DNA of 64,000 nucleotides from Halomonas sp. HL-93 (GTDB lineage: Bacteria > Pseudomonadota > Gammaproteobacteria > Pseudomonadales > Halomonadaceae): contig NZ_LT593974.1 of the NCBI RefSeq assembly GCF_900086985.1, positions 1,054,001 to 1,118,000 of the forward strand, written 5' to 3'. The first letter of the stretch is position 1. Each line of letters opens with the position of its first letter. Positions 9,057 to 17,293 of the stretch are shown piece by piece. Both the position numbers and the translations under genes were made by a program. The notes beneath the pieces were generated by a model. It saw only the letters and a list, made by a program, of their open reading frames with translations. It had not been told where the DNA came from and did not search any database.

Positions 9057-10172
9057 ATGGCTAAATCTTCTCCCATTAGTTATCTGTTAATTGCCCTCGG
9101 CGGCGGTGCAATTGGCTTTCTGGCCGCTCAGGCTATTACGCCCGGCGACTCGCCTGAGTCGGCACCCACATCAGAAAGCAGCGATGAGGGTGCTGAACCG
9201 ACCGCACTGGAAGGCCTTGAGCGCGCTACTTTGGGGGAGCGCTTAAGAGGCGAAGTGACCTCTGAAAGCGAGCTTAACGGCAATGATGGCAGCCGCTTTG
9301 AGCGCTATATGATCACTCTCGATGAAGACGATCTAGTTGAGGTCTCGCTGGATGGCGCACTTCAGGGCGTGGTGGCACTTTATGATGACCAACTGCAACT
9401 GCTAAGTGCCAGCGAGACGTTGCGCCAGCGCATTGATCAAAGCGGTGATTATATGTTGGTGGTTAGTGGGGCAGACGCCCAAAGCTATGGCCCCTTCGCC
9501 CTGGAAAGCCGTCGTATTGAACTCAGCGATACGCACACCTTGACACTGGATTCGCCTCTGGATAGCTGGCTGCAAAGCGATGAACGCGAGTATACGTTCA
9601 CGGTTGAAGAGGCGGGCATGTACGACATTGATATGCGCTCCGACGAGTTCGACGCCTACCTGGTGTTGGAGGGCCCAGATGGCTACTATCGCGAGGATGA
9701 CGATAGCGCGGGCAACCTGGATGCACGGATTGCTGATTTTCTCGCCCCAGGCGAGTATCAATTAACCGCACGTTCTGCTTACGGTGAAGGCGAAGGTGTA
9801 TTTACCCTAGCGCTGACACCCCGCGAGCTTTCTAGTGATATTGAACTGCGTAACGCGGGCGTGCTGACGCCCGATGAGCCACTCAATGGATGGTATAGCG
9901 GTGAAGAGTTAACCTACGAGCTCACCCTCGAAGAAACGTCTAATGTCACCCTGGAAATGCGCTCCACCGATTTTGATACCTACCTCGATGTCAACGGTAA
10001 CGGCGTTTCATTAAGCGATGATGACAGCGCAGGTGGTACGGATGCGCGAATTGCTGAGCAACTATTGCCTGGCACCTACACGGTGACAGCGAGGGGCTTT
10101 AGCAATACCGCGAGTGGTCTGTTTGAACTCACCGCCCGCACCGAGCCAAGTGAAGGTGAGCCAGAGCTGTAA
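9057..10172 (+). CDS. Membrane-anchored protein with three PPC-like beta-sandwich repeats
   Basis: A 371-residue extracytoplasmic protein. I take ATG 9057 (AAGGA site 7 bases upstream) rather than the TTG at 9027. Residues 6-24 are a hydrophobic anchor or uncleaved signal, followed by a Ser/Glu/Pro-rich linker. The rest consists of about three repeats of the bacterial pre-peptidase C-terminal (PPC) type; the last two share MRS-x-FD-x-YL, then DDDSAGG/N-x-DARIA and LxPGxYxxTAR. The DDDSAG loop looks like a calcium-binding element. PPC domains usually sit at the C-terminus of secreted peptidases, but no catalytic domain is present here. It is strongly acidic, fitting a salt-adapted periplasm. 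Function unknown; a binding or scaffolding role is the most that can be inferred. Confidence 0.75.
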   Translation: MAKSSPISYLLIALGGGAIGFLAAQAITPGDSPESAPTSESSDEGAEPTALEGLERATLGERLRGEVTSESELNGNDGSRFERYMITLDEDDLVEVSLDGALQGVVALYDDQLQLLSASETLRQRIDQSGDYMLVVSGADAQSYGPFALESRRIELSDTHTLTLDSPLDSWLQSDEREYTFTVEEAGMYDIDMRSDEFDAYLVLEGPDGYYREDDDSAGNLDARIADFLAPGEYQLTARSAYGEGEGVFTLALTPRELSSDIELRNAGVLTPDEPLNGWYSGEELTYELTLEETSNVTLEMRSTDFDTYLDVNGNGVSLSDDDSAGGTDARIAEQLLPGTYTVTARGFSNTASGLFELTARTEPSEGEPEL

Positions 10173-10178
10173 TGATTG

Positions 10179-10207
10179 AAAAAGCCGCCTCTGTTCGGCG
10201 GCTTTGA
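10179..10207. terminator. Bidirectional intrinsic terminator
   Basis: A 9-bp stem (AAAGCCGCC 10181-10189, GGCGGCTTT 10197-10205) lies between the convergent PPC and DMT genes. The T run is longer on the minus strand. Confidence 0.85.
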
Positions 10208-10232
10208 TCAAATACGTCCTGGTGTCGTGAGA

Positions 10233-11111
10233 CTAACGGCTGGCTTTTAGGCAACCGACGACAACCAGTGCGCCCGCGACGGGTAGCCGCCAATCCAGCG
10301 TGCTCATTCCGGCCACTACCAACAGCAGCGCTGCTAAAATGGGCACGCCGTAAGCGAGGCTGCCGACCAAGCTGGTATGTCCCCAGCGCAGCGCTTTATC
10401 CCACGCGACCATCGCGATCCCGTAAGGCCCCAGACCTAATGCCATGCCGGTCAACACTGCTTCGCTGCTGGGCAATGCAATGTGGCCTTCCAGTAACGCA
10501 CTCGCGGCTACGGCGATGACACAAGCAATCAGCAACAAGCGTGGCAGCAAGGGCGTCAGCGGTACCGGAGCCACCTGGCTAAGCCATGAATAAAGCGCCC
10601 AGCAGCATGCCGCCAAGAGGGCGAGTGCATAACCGGTTAGCGCGGTATCTCCGCCGCCACCAGACGCCTGAGGTATCAACAGCAGGGCGGCACCGGAAAA
10701 CGCGATCAATGCGCCCACCAATCCGCCAATCCGCAAACGACCAAACCGGCTCCACTGGCTGAGCAGAACAAACAGCACCGGCCAGGTATAGGTGATCAAT
10801 GCCGCTTCAGCAGCGGGAGCCAGCCGCATGCCGATAAAATAGGTGCTGACCGCACCGATGATCAATAACGGAATACCCAGCCAGATACTTAGTTGCCAAA
10901 CGCGGCCGCAGGTCGCGACATTCACCCGCCGACTCAATGGAAGCGTGGCTAACGCGCCCGCTAATAGTGTCAGCGCCGTGAGCTGTAACGGCGGCGTTGC
11001 GCGGGCGTAATCCGCCAGAAGGGGGGCGACGCTCCAAAGCATCACGGCTACCAACGCCGCGCCAACACTATAGCTACGTGGAAACACAACGAGTGGATTT
11101 ACGGGATGCAT
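10233..11111 (-). CDS. DMT-superfamily exporter (EamA type, YddG-like)
   Basis: A 292-residue inner-membrane protein with about ten hydrophobic segments in two EamA halves, the layout of drug/metabolite transporters that export amino acids or other metabolites. I take the ATG at 11111 (MHPVNPLVVFPRS) because GGAG sits 7 bases upstream; the longer frame adds 17 residues without a good start. The blocks AVMLWSVAPLLADYA and TYTWPVLFVLLSQW recall aromatic amino-acid exporters such as YddG, but the substrate is not certain. It is divergent from a LysR regulator across about 105 bp containing an inverted repeat, so the regulator very likely controls it. Confidence 0.85.
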   Translation of the reverse strand: MHPVNPLVVFPRSYSVGAALVAVMLWSVAPLLADYARATPPLQLTALTLLAGALATLPLSRRVNVATCGRVWQLSIWLGIPLLIIGAVSTYFIGMRLAPAAEAALITYTWPVLFVLLSQWSRFGRLRIGGLVGALIAFSGAALLLIPQASGGGGDTALTGYALALLAACCWALYSWLSQVAPVPLTPLLPRLLLIACVIAVAASALLEGHIALPSSEAVLTGMALGLGPYGIAMVAWDKALRWGHTSLVGSLAYGVPILAALLLVVAGMSTLDWRLPVAGALVVVGCLKASR

Positions 11112-11177
11112 AAACGATCTCCTGACTTGCCTTGAAGTGACCTGCACAGCATACTCATCCAAAACACATCACAATAT

Positions 11178-11193
11178 CGATCTTTTTTGATCG
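11178..11193. promoter_or_regulatory. Inverted repeat in the DMT/LysR divergent promoter region
   Basis: CGATC-TTTTTT-GATCG lies between the two divergent starts, at the usual place for a LysR operator. It is a candidate recognition site; LysR T-N11-A logic is compatible but not proven. Confidence 0.45.
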
Positions 11194-11215
11194 TTTTAAT
11201 CAAGGATCATGATGT

Positions 11216-12094
11216 ATGCGAGCGCCTACGCTGGATCTGACGTTGCTACGCACGCTCGTGGCGATTGCCGATACCGGTAGCGTGACGGCTGCTGCTAAGC
11301 GCTTGGCCTACACTCAGTCAACCGTGAGCATGCAGTTACAGCGTTTAGAAACCCAGTTAGCGCTAACGCTGCACGAGCGTGAGGGGCGTCGGCTACGCTT
11401 TACACCGGACGGAGAGCGGTTGCTCAACCACGCGCGCCGGTTGTTGATTCTCAATGACGAAGCCTGGAGCGACATGCAGGCGCGTCAGGTGGGGGGTGAG
11501 CTGACGCTGGGTATTCCCGAAGATTACGCATCGCTGCTGCCATCGGTGTTTGCCTACTTTCACCAGCTATATCCTGGGGTGGGGTTGCAGGTTCGATGTG
11601 GTACCAGCGGGGACTTGGTCGAGCGGGTAAAACGTGCCGAGCTGGACTTGGCGCTGGTGACCCGGCAGCGCAATTCGCCCGGAGGCGAGGTCATTCGACG
11701 AGAGCCTTTGATATGGGCGGTGGGTGTCAACCAGCAGCCATCGCTAACCGACCCGTTGCCATTAGCGCTCTACTCACCCGGCGCGGATGTGTTTCGTGAG
11801 ATAGCCGAGGAGGCGTTGAAAAATGCCGGGCGAGATTGGCGCGTCGCCTACACCAGCCAATCCATGGCGGGGTTGGCGCCTATTGTCACAGCAGGGTTGG
11901 CCGTCGTGGTGGTCACACGGAGCATGCTGACGCCGCTGTTAAGGCCACTCGACGAGGCCAGCGGGTTGCCGTCCTTACCGATGATTGAGTTGGCGTTACA
12001 TCGTGCACCGCATCGCCCATCGGAACCCGCTCGGCGGCTGGGCGAACTGATACGCGAACAGTTGGCAGCCCCAATAGATGCTTGGGTGCCATAA
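11216..12094 (+). CDS. LysR-family transcriptional regulator
   Basis: A 292-residue regulator. Residues about 8-65 are the winged helix-turn-helix (LRTLVAIADTGSVTAAAKRLAYTQSTVSMQLQRLE), followed by a linker helix and a type-2 periplasmic-binding-like effector domain (LTLGIPEDYASLLPSVFAYF onward). It is divergent from the DMT exporter, the usual arrangement for a LysR protein and its target, so it probably senses the exported compound or a precursor. The effector cannot be named from sequence. Confidence 0.9.
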   Translation: MRAPTLDLTLLRTLVAIADTGSVTAAAKRLAYTQSTVSMQLQRLETQLALTLHEREGRRLRFTPDGERLLNHARRLLILNDEAWSDMQARQVGGELTLGIPEDYASLLPSVFAYFHQLYPGVGLQVRCGTSGDLVERVKRAELDLALVTRQRNSPGGEVIRREPLIWAVGVNQQPSLTDPLPLALYSPGADVFREIAEEALKNAGRDWRVAYTSQSMAGLAPIVTAGLAVVVVTRSMLTPLLRPLDEASGLPSLPMIELALHRAPHRPSEPARRLGELIREQLAAPIDAWVP

Positions 12095-12117
12095 ACGGTA
12101 AGCGTTGACGATAGAGG

Positions 12118-12139
12118 GCGGCTTTATCAGCGAAGCCGC
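12118..12139 (+). terminator. Weak hairpin after the LysR gene
   Basis: A 7-bp stem (GCGGCTT 12118-12124, AAGCCGC 12133-12139) lies about 25 bp after the stop, followed only by TTAG, so termination would be weak. Confidence 0.45.
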
Positions 12140-12201
12140 TTAGAACTGGCTAAACTAAGCCCACATATATGATTTTTTGAGCGGGTGCAGAGGAGCAAAG
12201 C

Positions 12202-12759
12202 ATGCATGAGTTGGACCACTATATTTACCCGCACCGGGTGCTCCACTGGCTGGTGGCAGGTGCGGCGCTGCTCTCGCTGGCAAGCGGGTTGACGCTGGGC
12301 TTTCTGGGCTTTGAGCGAACAGTCTCGCTGATCGGGACGGGGCTCACCAATGTGCTGTATACCAGCCACAAAACCCTAGGAGTGACGATATTGCTGCTGA
12401 TGACGCTGCGTATTATCACTCGGATTGCGTTCGTGGTACCCGACCACGATCCGCCCCTGAATGGTTTCGAGCGCATCGTTAGCACCAGCGTGCATCATTT
12501 GCTGTATGCGGCGCTGGTGGTGATGCCGCTGTTGGGCTGGGCGGCAACGGCCAGCGGTGGCTTCCCCGTGGAGTTCTTCCAGTGGCATTTGCCTGGCCTC
12601 ATTGGCGAACATCCGGCGCTGTCGGAGCAACTCTTCGTCTGGCATGGCTGGCTTGGCTGGGCGATTATCGTATTGACCACGCTGCATGTGCTGGGGGCGC
12701 TTTATCACTGGCGCATCAAGCGCGATAGCGTGATGACGCGCATGAGTCTATTTGATTAA
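12202..12759 (+). CDS. Cytochrome b561 (CybB family)
   Basis: A 185-residue four-helix di-heme cytochrome b of the bacterial CybB type, thought to carry electrons (including from superoxide, in recent work on E. coli CybB) to quinone. Histidines expected to ligate heme are visible in the helices: HRVLHW near residue 14, TSHKTLG, the HH pair in STSVHHLLYAAL, and LHVLGALYHW near the end. AGGAG precedes the ATG. Its stop codon overlaps the stop region of the convergent diguanylate cyclase by 4 bp, so no separate terminator exists. A second b561 gene in this window (24757-25143) is truncated. Confidence 0.9.
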   Translation: MHELDHYIYPHRVLHWLVAGAALLSLASGLTLGFLGFERTVSLIGTGLTNVLYTSHKTLGVTILLLMTLRIITRIAFVVPDHDPPLNGFERIVSTSVHHLLYAALVVMPLLGWAATASGGFPVEFFQWHLPGLIGEHPALSEQLFVWHGWLGWAIIVLTTLHVLGALYHWRIKRDSVMTRMSLFD

Positions 12760-14558
12760 GACTGAGCCGAACCATAGCGAATGCCGCTGTCGGTTCGGCG
12801 GGCTTTAACGTCGTACATTTGGCCGTCGGCTTCCCGCAGCAGGCTCTCTAAACTTTTATTGTCGCCCTGGCAAACACTCATGCCAATACTCACGCCGACA
12901 CTGACCAGCTCGCCACAGGGTAGTTTAATGGGCGCGCGAATTGCCGAATTTAAGCGATGGCGTATCTCATTGAGCGTATTATGATCGGCGATGCCTTCGA
13001 GCAGTATAATGAATTCATCGCCACCAAAGCGGGCACAATGGTCGTGGGCACGTGCCAAATGCTCAATACGCCTGGCCACTTGCTGCAGCACAAAATCCCC
13101 CGCTTCATGCCCATACTGGTCATTAATCGGCTTGAAAAGATCCAGGTCAAGCATAAACAGTGCCACCGGTTGCCCCGTGTGCTCGCTGCGTTTGAGCGCT
13201 TTTGCGGCACAGTCGGCCAAGCCTTTTCGATTCAGCAGTCCGGTTAACACGTCTCGCGTGGCAAGAAGCTCAAGCGCTTTCGTACGGTCGGCGACTTTCT
13301 GTTCCAGCACGGCTTCCTGGCGTTTGAGCGTCATCAGCATATCCGCCTGGGCACGTTCTTTTTGCCGTTTTAGCTTATTAAAGCGAGCAGCGAGAGCAAA
13401 TGACAACAGCAACATTTCTATGGCGGAACCAATTTGAATGCCGTGCAAGGTAATAAAATTTGCGGGCAAAATACCTAGGTTGCGCAGCGCGAACACGCAG
13501 GCCCCGACTAAAAACAGTGACCAGGCCAGGACAAATATCCGCGCGCTGGGCACACGTTGCGATATACAGTAAATCCCGCAGATCAGCATCAGTAGAGCGG
13601 CCATAAAACCGGTGACGTCCATCAGGCGCAGGGCAGGCTGAATAGGCAGCACCAGGGTTGCTAAGAGCGCGAGCGAGCAGTAGCCGCGAAAATAATTCAG
13701 CGCGCGGTGCCAGCGGGGAGTGAAGCCTTTAGTGTTAAGAAAGCTCTGAGCAAACAGCGTGCCCATGGTGGACGCAAACGTAAACCCAATAGCAACCAGC
13801 CGAGATGTGTTTTCGCTAAGTGCGCTCCAGAACATCAGCGTGCCAATACCGTTAAAGGTGAGAATAGCGACGGTAAAGCCCAACGCAAACAGTGAGTAAT
13901 ACAGAAATACGCGCTCTTTTAGGCCGAAAAATAACAGCAAATTGTAGAGGCCAAGAGCCAGCAACATGCCGAAATAGGTGGCCAACCAAAAATTATGCCG
14001 GTCGTTTTGTTGGAAGAACGTCTGCTCGGATAGCAGGTTGTAGTTCAGCATTTTGCTACCCGCCGCGTTCACCAGTGCATACAGCGTGACGGTTTCACCA
14101 GGCGCCAAGTTTAATGGAAACACCGGTTGGCGATGGGCAAGTGCACGTTGCTCTCTGGGCACAGCGCTGCCGCTTATCATGCTTTCGCTAAAATGCTCGC
14201 GCAGAACATTCAGTGTGACACGATCCAAAAAGGGGTATTCAAACTCAACAATCCAATGTTGGGAATGCGCCGTTGGGTTCTCGATCTGGGTACGCAGCCA
14301 TATGTCGTTGGGCGTGTAACCAAAATTTAAGTCACTTTTGTGAGTAGCTCTAGTAAACGGAGGGTCGCGCTCAAGCAACTCGTTAAGCGTAAGCGACTCA
14401 TCGCTGTGCCAGAGCTGGGTGTGGCTGGTTAATGAATAGCGAGACTGATCGTGAGAGGTGGAAAGCGAGGCGAAAGCAGGCTGCCAGCAGGCGACCCAAC
14501 CGACGAACAGCACAAATAAGCCCACACAAACCTTTAAAGGTAAAACCCGTGTATGCAT
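12756..14558 (-). CDS. 7TMR-DISM diguanylate cyclase (GGDEF)
   Basis: A 600-residue membrane sensor that makes cyclic di-GMP. Order of parts: signal sequence or first helix (about 8-28), a 7TMR-DISM extracellular beta-sandwich (LNELLERDPPF...SDLNFGYTPNDIWLRTQIEN), seven membrane helices (about 190-390), a short coiled coil (KRQKERAQADMLMTLKRQEA), then a GGDEF domain over about residues 430-595. The active-site loop is intact (RFGGDEF) and the inhibitory I-site RAHD lies exactly five residues upstream, so the enzyme should be active and product-inhibited. DISM extracellular domains are thought to bind carbohydrates or small ligands. No phosphodiesterase is adjacent. Confidence 0.92.
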   Translation of the reverse strand: MHTRVLPLKVCVGLFVLFVGWVACWQPAFASLSTSHDQSRYSLTSHTQLWHSDESLTLNELLERDPPFTRATHKSDLNFGYTPNDIWLRTQIENPTAHSQHWIVEFEYPFLDRVTLNVLREHFSESMISGSAVPREQRALAHRQPVFPLNLAPGETVTLYALVNAAGSKMLNYNLLSEQTFFQQNDRHNFWLATYFGMLLALGLYNLLLFFGLKERVFLYYSLFALGFTVAILTFNGIGTLMFWSALSENTSRLVAIGFTFASTMGTLFAQSFLNTKGFTPRWHRALNYFRGYCSLALLATLVLPIQPALRLMDVTGFMAALLMLICGIYCISQRVPSARIFVLAWSLFLVGACVFALRNLGILPANFITLHGIQIGSAIEMLLLSFALAARFNKLKRQKERAQADMLMTLKRQEAVLEQKVADRTKALELLATRDVLTGLLNRKGLADCAAKALKRSEHTGQPVALFMLDLDLFKPINDQYGHEAGDFVLQQVARRIEHLARAHDHCARFGGDEFIILLEGIADHNTLNEIRHRLNSAIRAPIKLPCGELVSVGVSIGMSVCQGDNKSLESLLREADGQMYDVKARRTDSGIRYGSAQS

Positions 14559-14851
14559 AAGGGGTCGCTTTGGTTATGTTCTTCTGACCCCGTGCTGATG
14601 TCCCTTTAAGCTGCTACTGATGCCGGGGTATTTCTTTATTATCGCCAAACCTCTGTGTATGGCGTCATCACGATGCTGTTCATACAATGGCTTAAAAACA
14701 AAGGAAGCTTAAGATACTTTGGCATCAGCGACGTTTTAATGACATGGCTTGCGTCAACGATAATTCAGCCTTTCGCTGTTGGGATACCCATCCTCCAAGG
14801 CTAACGCAATTGTAGAAGGGTTTTGCGACGGCATGGGGAAAAATGGATGAT
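14559..14851. other. Intergenic region, no supported gene
   Basis: About 290 bp between two minus-strand genes. It should hold the promoter of the diguanylate cyclase. A hydrophobic plus-strand frame (ATG 14673 to stop 14804, 43 residues) exists but has no ribosome site. I see no terminator or repeat. Confidence 0.4.
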
Positions 14852-15721
14852 CTAGCTCAAGGCGACACTCGAAAGCCGGTCGGTGAGCCGCTGCACCAAG
14901 GTGCCGCTATGCCGCCAATAATGCCAATAAAGCGGGACGCTCAGGGTTTGCCCAGGCGCAATGCTGACCAGTTGGCCGCTATCCATCAGCGCATGGGTTT
15001 GTAGCTGCGGCATCATGCCGTAGCCAATGCCCGCTGTTGCCAGACGAATAAACCCCTCCGACGAAGGGCATAGATGGTAGGGAAAGCGACCGTGGTAGCC
15101 GCATTGAGCAAGAAACTGGTGCTGCAGCTGGTCGTGTGGGCCATAGACAATGGCGGGTGCTTGAAGGAAAGCGTCTGCGCTGGGGCCATGGGGAAAGTGG
15201 CGCGCCACGTAGTCGGGCGAAGCAAGCGGGTGGTAATGCATGTCGCCCAATGCCAGGCAGCGCGCGCCGGCGATGGGATGAGGCGTCGCGCACAGGCATG
15301 CTGCGACATCGCCATCGCGCAGGCGCTTGAGACCGACGTCCTGGTCTTCGATCACCAGGTCAAGCAACAGCCCTTCGGCCTGGCAGATATCGGCGATGGC
15401 ATCGGCCCACCAGGTCACGACGCTATCGGCATTGATCGCAATCCGCAGGCGGGGTGCCGAGTCGTCCAGGGTGGGAAGCGAGCCGCGCAGGTCGCGTTCA
15501 AGGAGTTGAACCTGCTGGTAGTGCGTCAACAGCCGCTGCCCCGCCGGCGTGGGCGCCAAATGAGGATGGCGGATCAGCACGGGCTGCCCCAGACGGACTT
15601 CGAGGGCTTTGACCCGTTGCGAAACGGCCGACTGCGACAGTCCCAGCACGTCGCCAGCGCGTTCGAACCCCCCGCATTCCACCACGGTTGCCAGCGCTTT
15701 GAGTAATTTATAATCCAGCAT
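14852..15721 (-). CDS. LysR-family regulator, ArgP (IciA)-like
   Basis: A 289-residue regulator. From memory its N-terminus (MLDYKLLKALATVVECGGFERAG... LSQSAVSQRVKALE) matches the ArgP pattern ([20 protein letters not shown]... ITQSAVSQRIKQLE), including GFERA and the LGQPVLIR stretch. ArgP usually senses lysine/arginine and activates a lysE/argO-type exporter. I start at ATG 15721; the frame extends 19 codons further with no better signal. Here it is divergent from the imelysin iron operon rather than from lysE, which lies 15 kb away at 30903. Its target is therefore open: either the neighbouring operon or the distant exporter. Confidence 0.82.
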   Translation of the reverse strand: MLDYKLLKALATVVECGGFERAGDVLGLSQSAVSQRVKALEVRLGQPVLIRHPHLAPTPAGQRLLTHYQQVQLLERDLRGSLPTLDDSAPRLRIAINADSVVTWWADAIADICQAEGLLLDLVIEDQDVGLKRLRDGDVAACLCATPHPIAGARCLALGDMHYHPLASPDYVARHFPHGPSADAFLQAPAIVYGPHDQLQHQFLAQCGYHGRFPYHLCPSSEGFIRLATAGIGYGMMPQLQTHALMDSGQLVSIAPGQTLSVPLYWHYWRHSGTLVQRLTDRLSSVALS

Positions 15722-15919
15722 GACGGTGTTCCCAAGGCATGAAGCCGTGACGTTAAGCAAAAAGGCAAGATTAAACAAATAAGCGGCCGTGATCAGGTAT
15801 CAAATAAGATTGAATGTCAAAAGTTAATGGATTACATTTCAGTTGAAGGTACGGCAGACCTCTTTGCATAAGTACCTTTTGCGGACCTTCCGTCACGTTA
15901 TCGCCTAAAGGACACTGCC

Positions 15920-17200
15920 ATGCCCGCCATTATGCTTCGTCGCCCCCTTGTCGGCATCATTGCGCTTAGCGCCCTGATGCCTTTCGCCGTGAATGCCAGC
16001 GACTCGGTCAACGCCGATGCTGTCGTGCACCACTACGCCGACCTGGCCCATGCCAATTACGCCGATGCGCTCAACGCCGCCGAGGTGTTGAACGAGCGTA
16101 TCGACGAATTGCTTGCCAACCCAAGCGCCGACACGCTGCAAGCCGCCAGGCAGGCCTGGCGGCAGGCGCGGGTGCCTTATCAGCAGAGCGAAGTATTCCG
16201 CTTTGGCAATGCCGTGGTCGACGACTGGGAAGGCCAGCTAAACGCCTGGCCCCTGGATGAGGGCATGATCGATTATGTGGAAGGTGATGACTACCAGCAT
16301 GAGCTGGGTAACGAAGGCGCTACCGCCAATATCATCGCCAATGAGCAAATCACAGTTGGGGGCGAGAGCCTGGACGTCAGCGAGATCACTCCAGAACTCC
16401 TCGCCGACCTGAATGAAATCGGCGGCTCGGAAGCTAACGTCGCCAGCGGTTATCATGCCATCGAGTTTCTGCTCTGGGGGCAGGATCTAAACGGATTCGA
16501 GGCGGGCAGCGGCGAGCGACCGGCAAGTGATTTTCAGACCGGCGACGACTGCACCCATGGCCACTGCGACCGTCGTCGCACTTACCTGGACGCGGTATCC
16601 GATCTGTTAGTCGACGACCTTAAGTGGATGGTGGCCCAGTGGGCGCCGGATGCTGAGGATAACTACCGCCAGGAGCTGCTGGCGGAGAGTGACCAGGAAG
16701 GCTTGCGTCGCATGCTGTTCGGCATGGGCTCGCTGTCGCTGGGCGAGCTGGCAGGCGAGCGCTTGAAGGTGGCGCTGGAAGCCAATTCGTTCGAGGATGA
16801 GCACGACTGCTTCAGCGACAACACTCACAATTCCCACTACTACAACGGTCAGGGTATTCAGAATATCTTCACCGGCACCTACCAGCGCCTTGACGGCAGC
16901 GTGGTCGAGGGGCCTTCGCTGCAAGACCTATTGGCTCAGGACGATAGCGAGCTTGCCGATCCCCTTGCTCAGCAGCTCGACGCCACGATGGCGCGCCTCG
17001 ATGCGATCAAGCAGGCGGCCGAGGCGGAAAGCTCACCGATGGCGTTTGACATGATGATCGCGCCGGGCAATGAAGCGGGCAGCGAGCTGATCAACGACGC
17101 GATTCTCACCCTGGTAGCGCAAACCGGTTCCATCGAACAGGCAGCGGGCGAGCTGGGTGTGACGTCGCTGCAGCCGGATGACGCAGGCCATCAATTTTAA
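15920..17200 (+). CDS. Imelysin-family periplasmic protein (IrpA/IcmP type)
   Basis: A 426-residue exported protein with a signal peptide (residues 1-26, cleavage near VNA|S). It has the imelysin signature GYHAIEFLLWGQD with H179 and E182 of the GxHxxE motif, the site thought to bind iron. This family was first described as an insulin-cleaving metalloprotease (IcmP) in Pseudomonas, but later structural work favours a role in iron binding or uptake. It leads a four-gene plus-strand operon: imelysin, di-heme oxidoreductase, second imelysin, DUF1513. From memory, P. aeruginosa has a comparable iron-regulated set (PA4370-PA4373). No convincing Fur box was found in the 140 bp upstream. Confidence 0.88.
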   Translation: MPAIMLRRPLVGIIALSALMPFAVNASDSVNADAVVHHYADLAHANYADALNAAEVLNERIDELLANPSADTLQAARQAWRQARVPYQQSEVFRFGNAVVDDWEGQLNAWPLDEGMIDYVEGDDYQHELGNEGATANIIANEQITVGGESLDVSEITPELLADLNEIGGSEANVASGYHAIEFLLWGQDLNGFEAGSGERPASDFQTGDDCTHGHCDRRRTYLDAVSDLLVDDLKWMVAQWAPDAEDNYRQELLAESDQEGLRRMLFGMGSLSLGELAGERLKVALEANSFEDEHDCFSDNTHNSHYYNGQGIQNIFTGTYQRLDGSVVEGPSLQDLLAQDDSELADPLAQQLDATMARLDAIKQAAEAESSPMAFDMMIAPGNEAGSELINDAILTLVAQTGSIEQAAGELGVTSLQPDDAGHQF

Positions 17201-17293
17201 CGCAACCTATTGATGCCCACGAGCCGCCGGTTGCCTCGTCACCGTGCGGCTTTCGTGCTTCGTGTCTCATGCCATCCGTCTCAAGGTATCACC

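Noticed and set aside
14673..14804. 43-residue hydrophobic plus-strand frame starting MLFIQWLKNK
   Set aside because: No ribosome site, no recognisable homology, and no terminator; likely chance in an intergenic region.
15074..15706. 210-codon frame antisense to the ArgP-like gene
   Set aside because: Shadow of a clear LysR gene in a GC-rich region; no motif or start signal.
15846..15878. AAGGTAC/GTACCTT inverted repeat upstream of the imelysin operon, checked as a Fur box
   Set aside because: Arms are short and 19 bp apart and do not match the Fur consensus.
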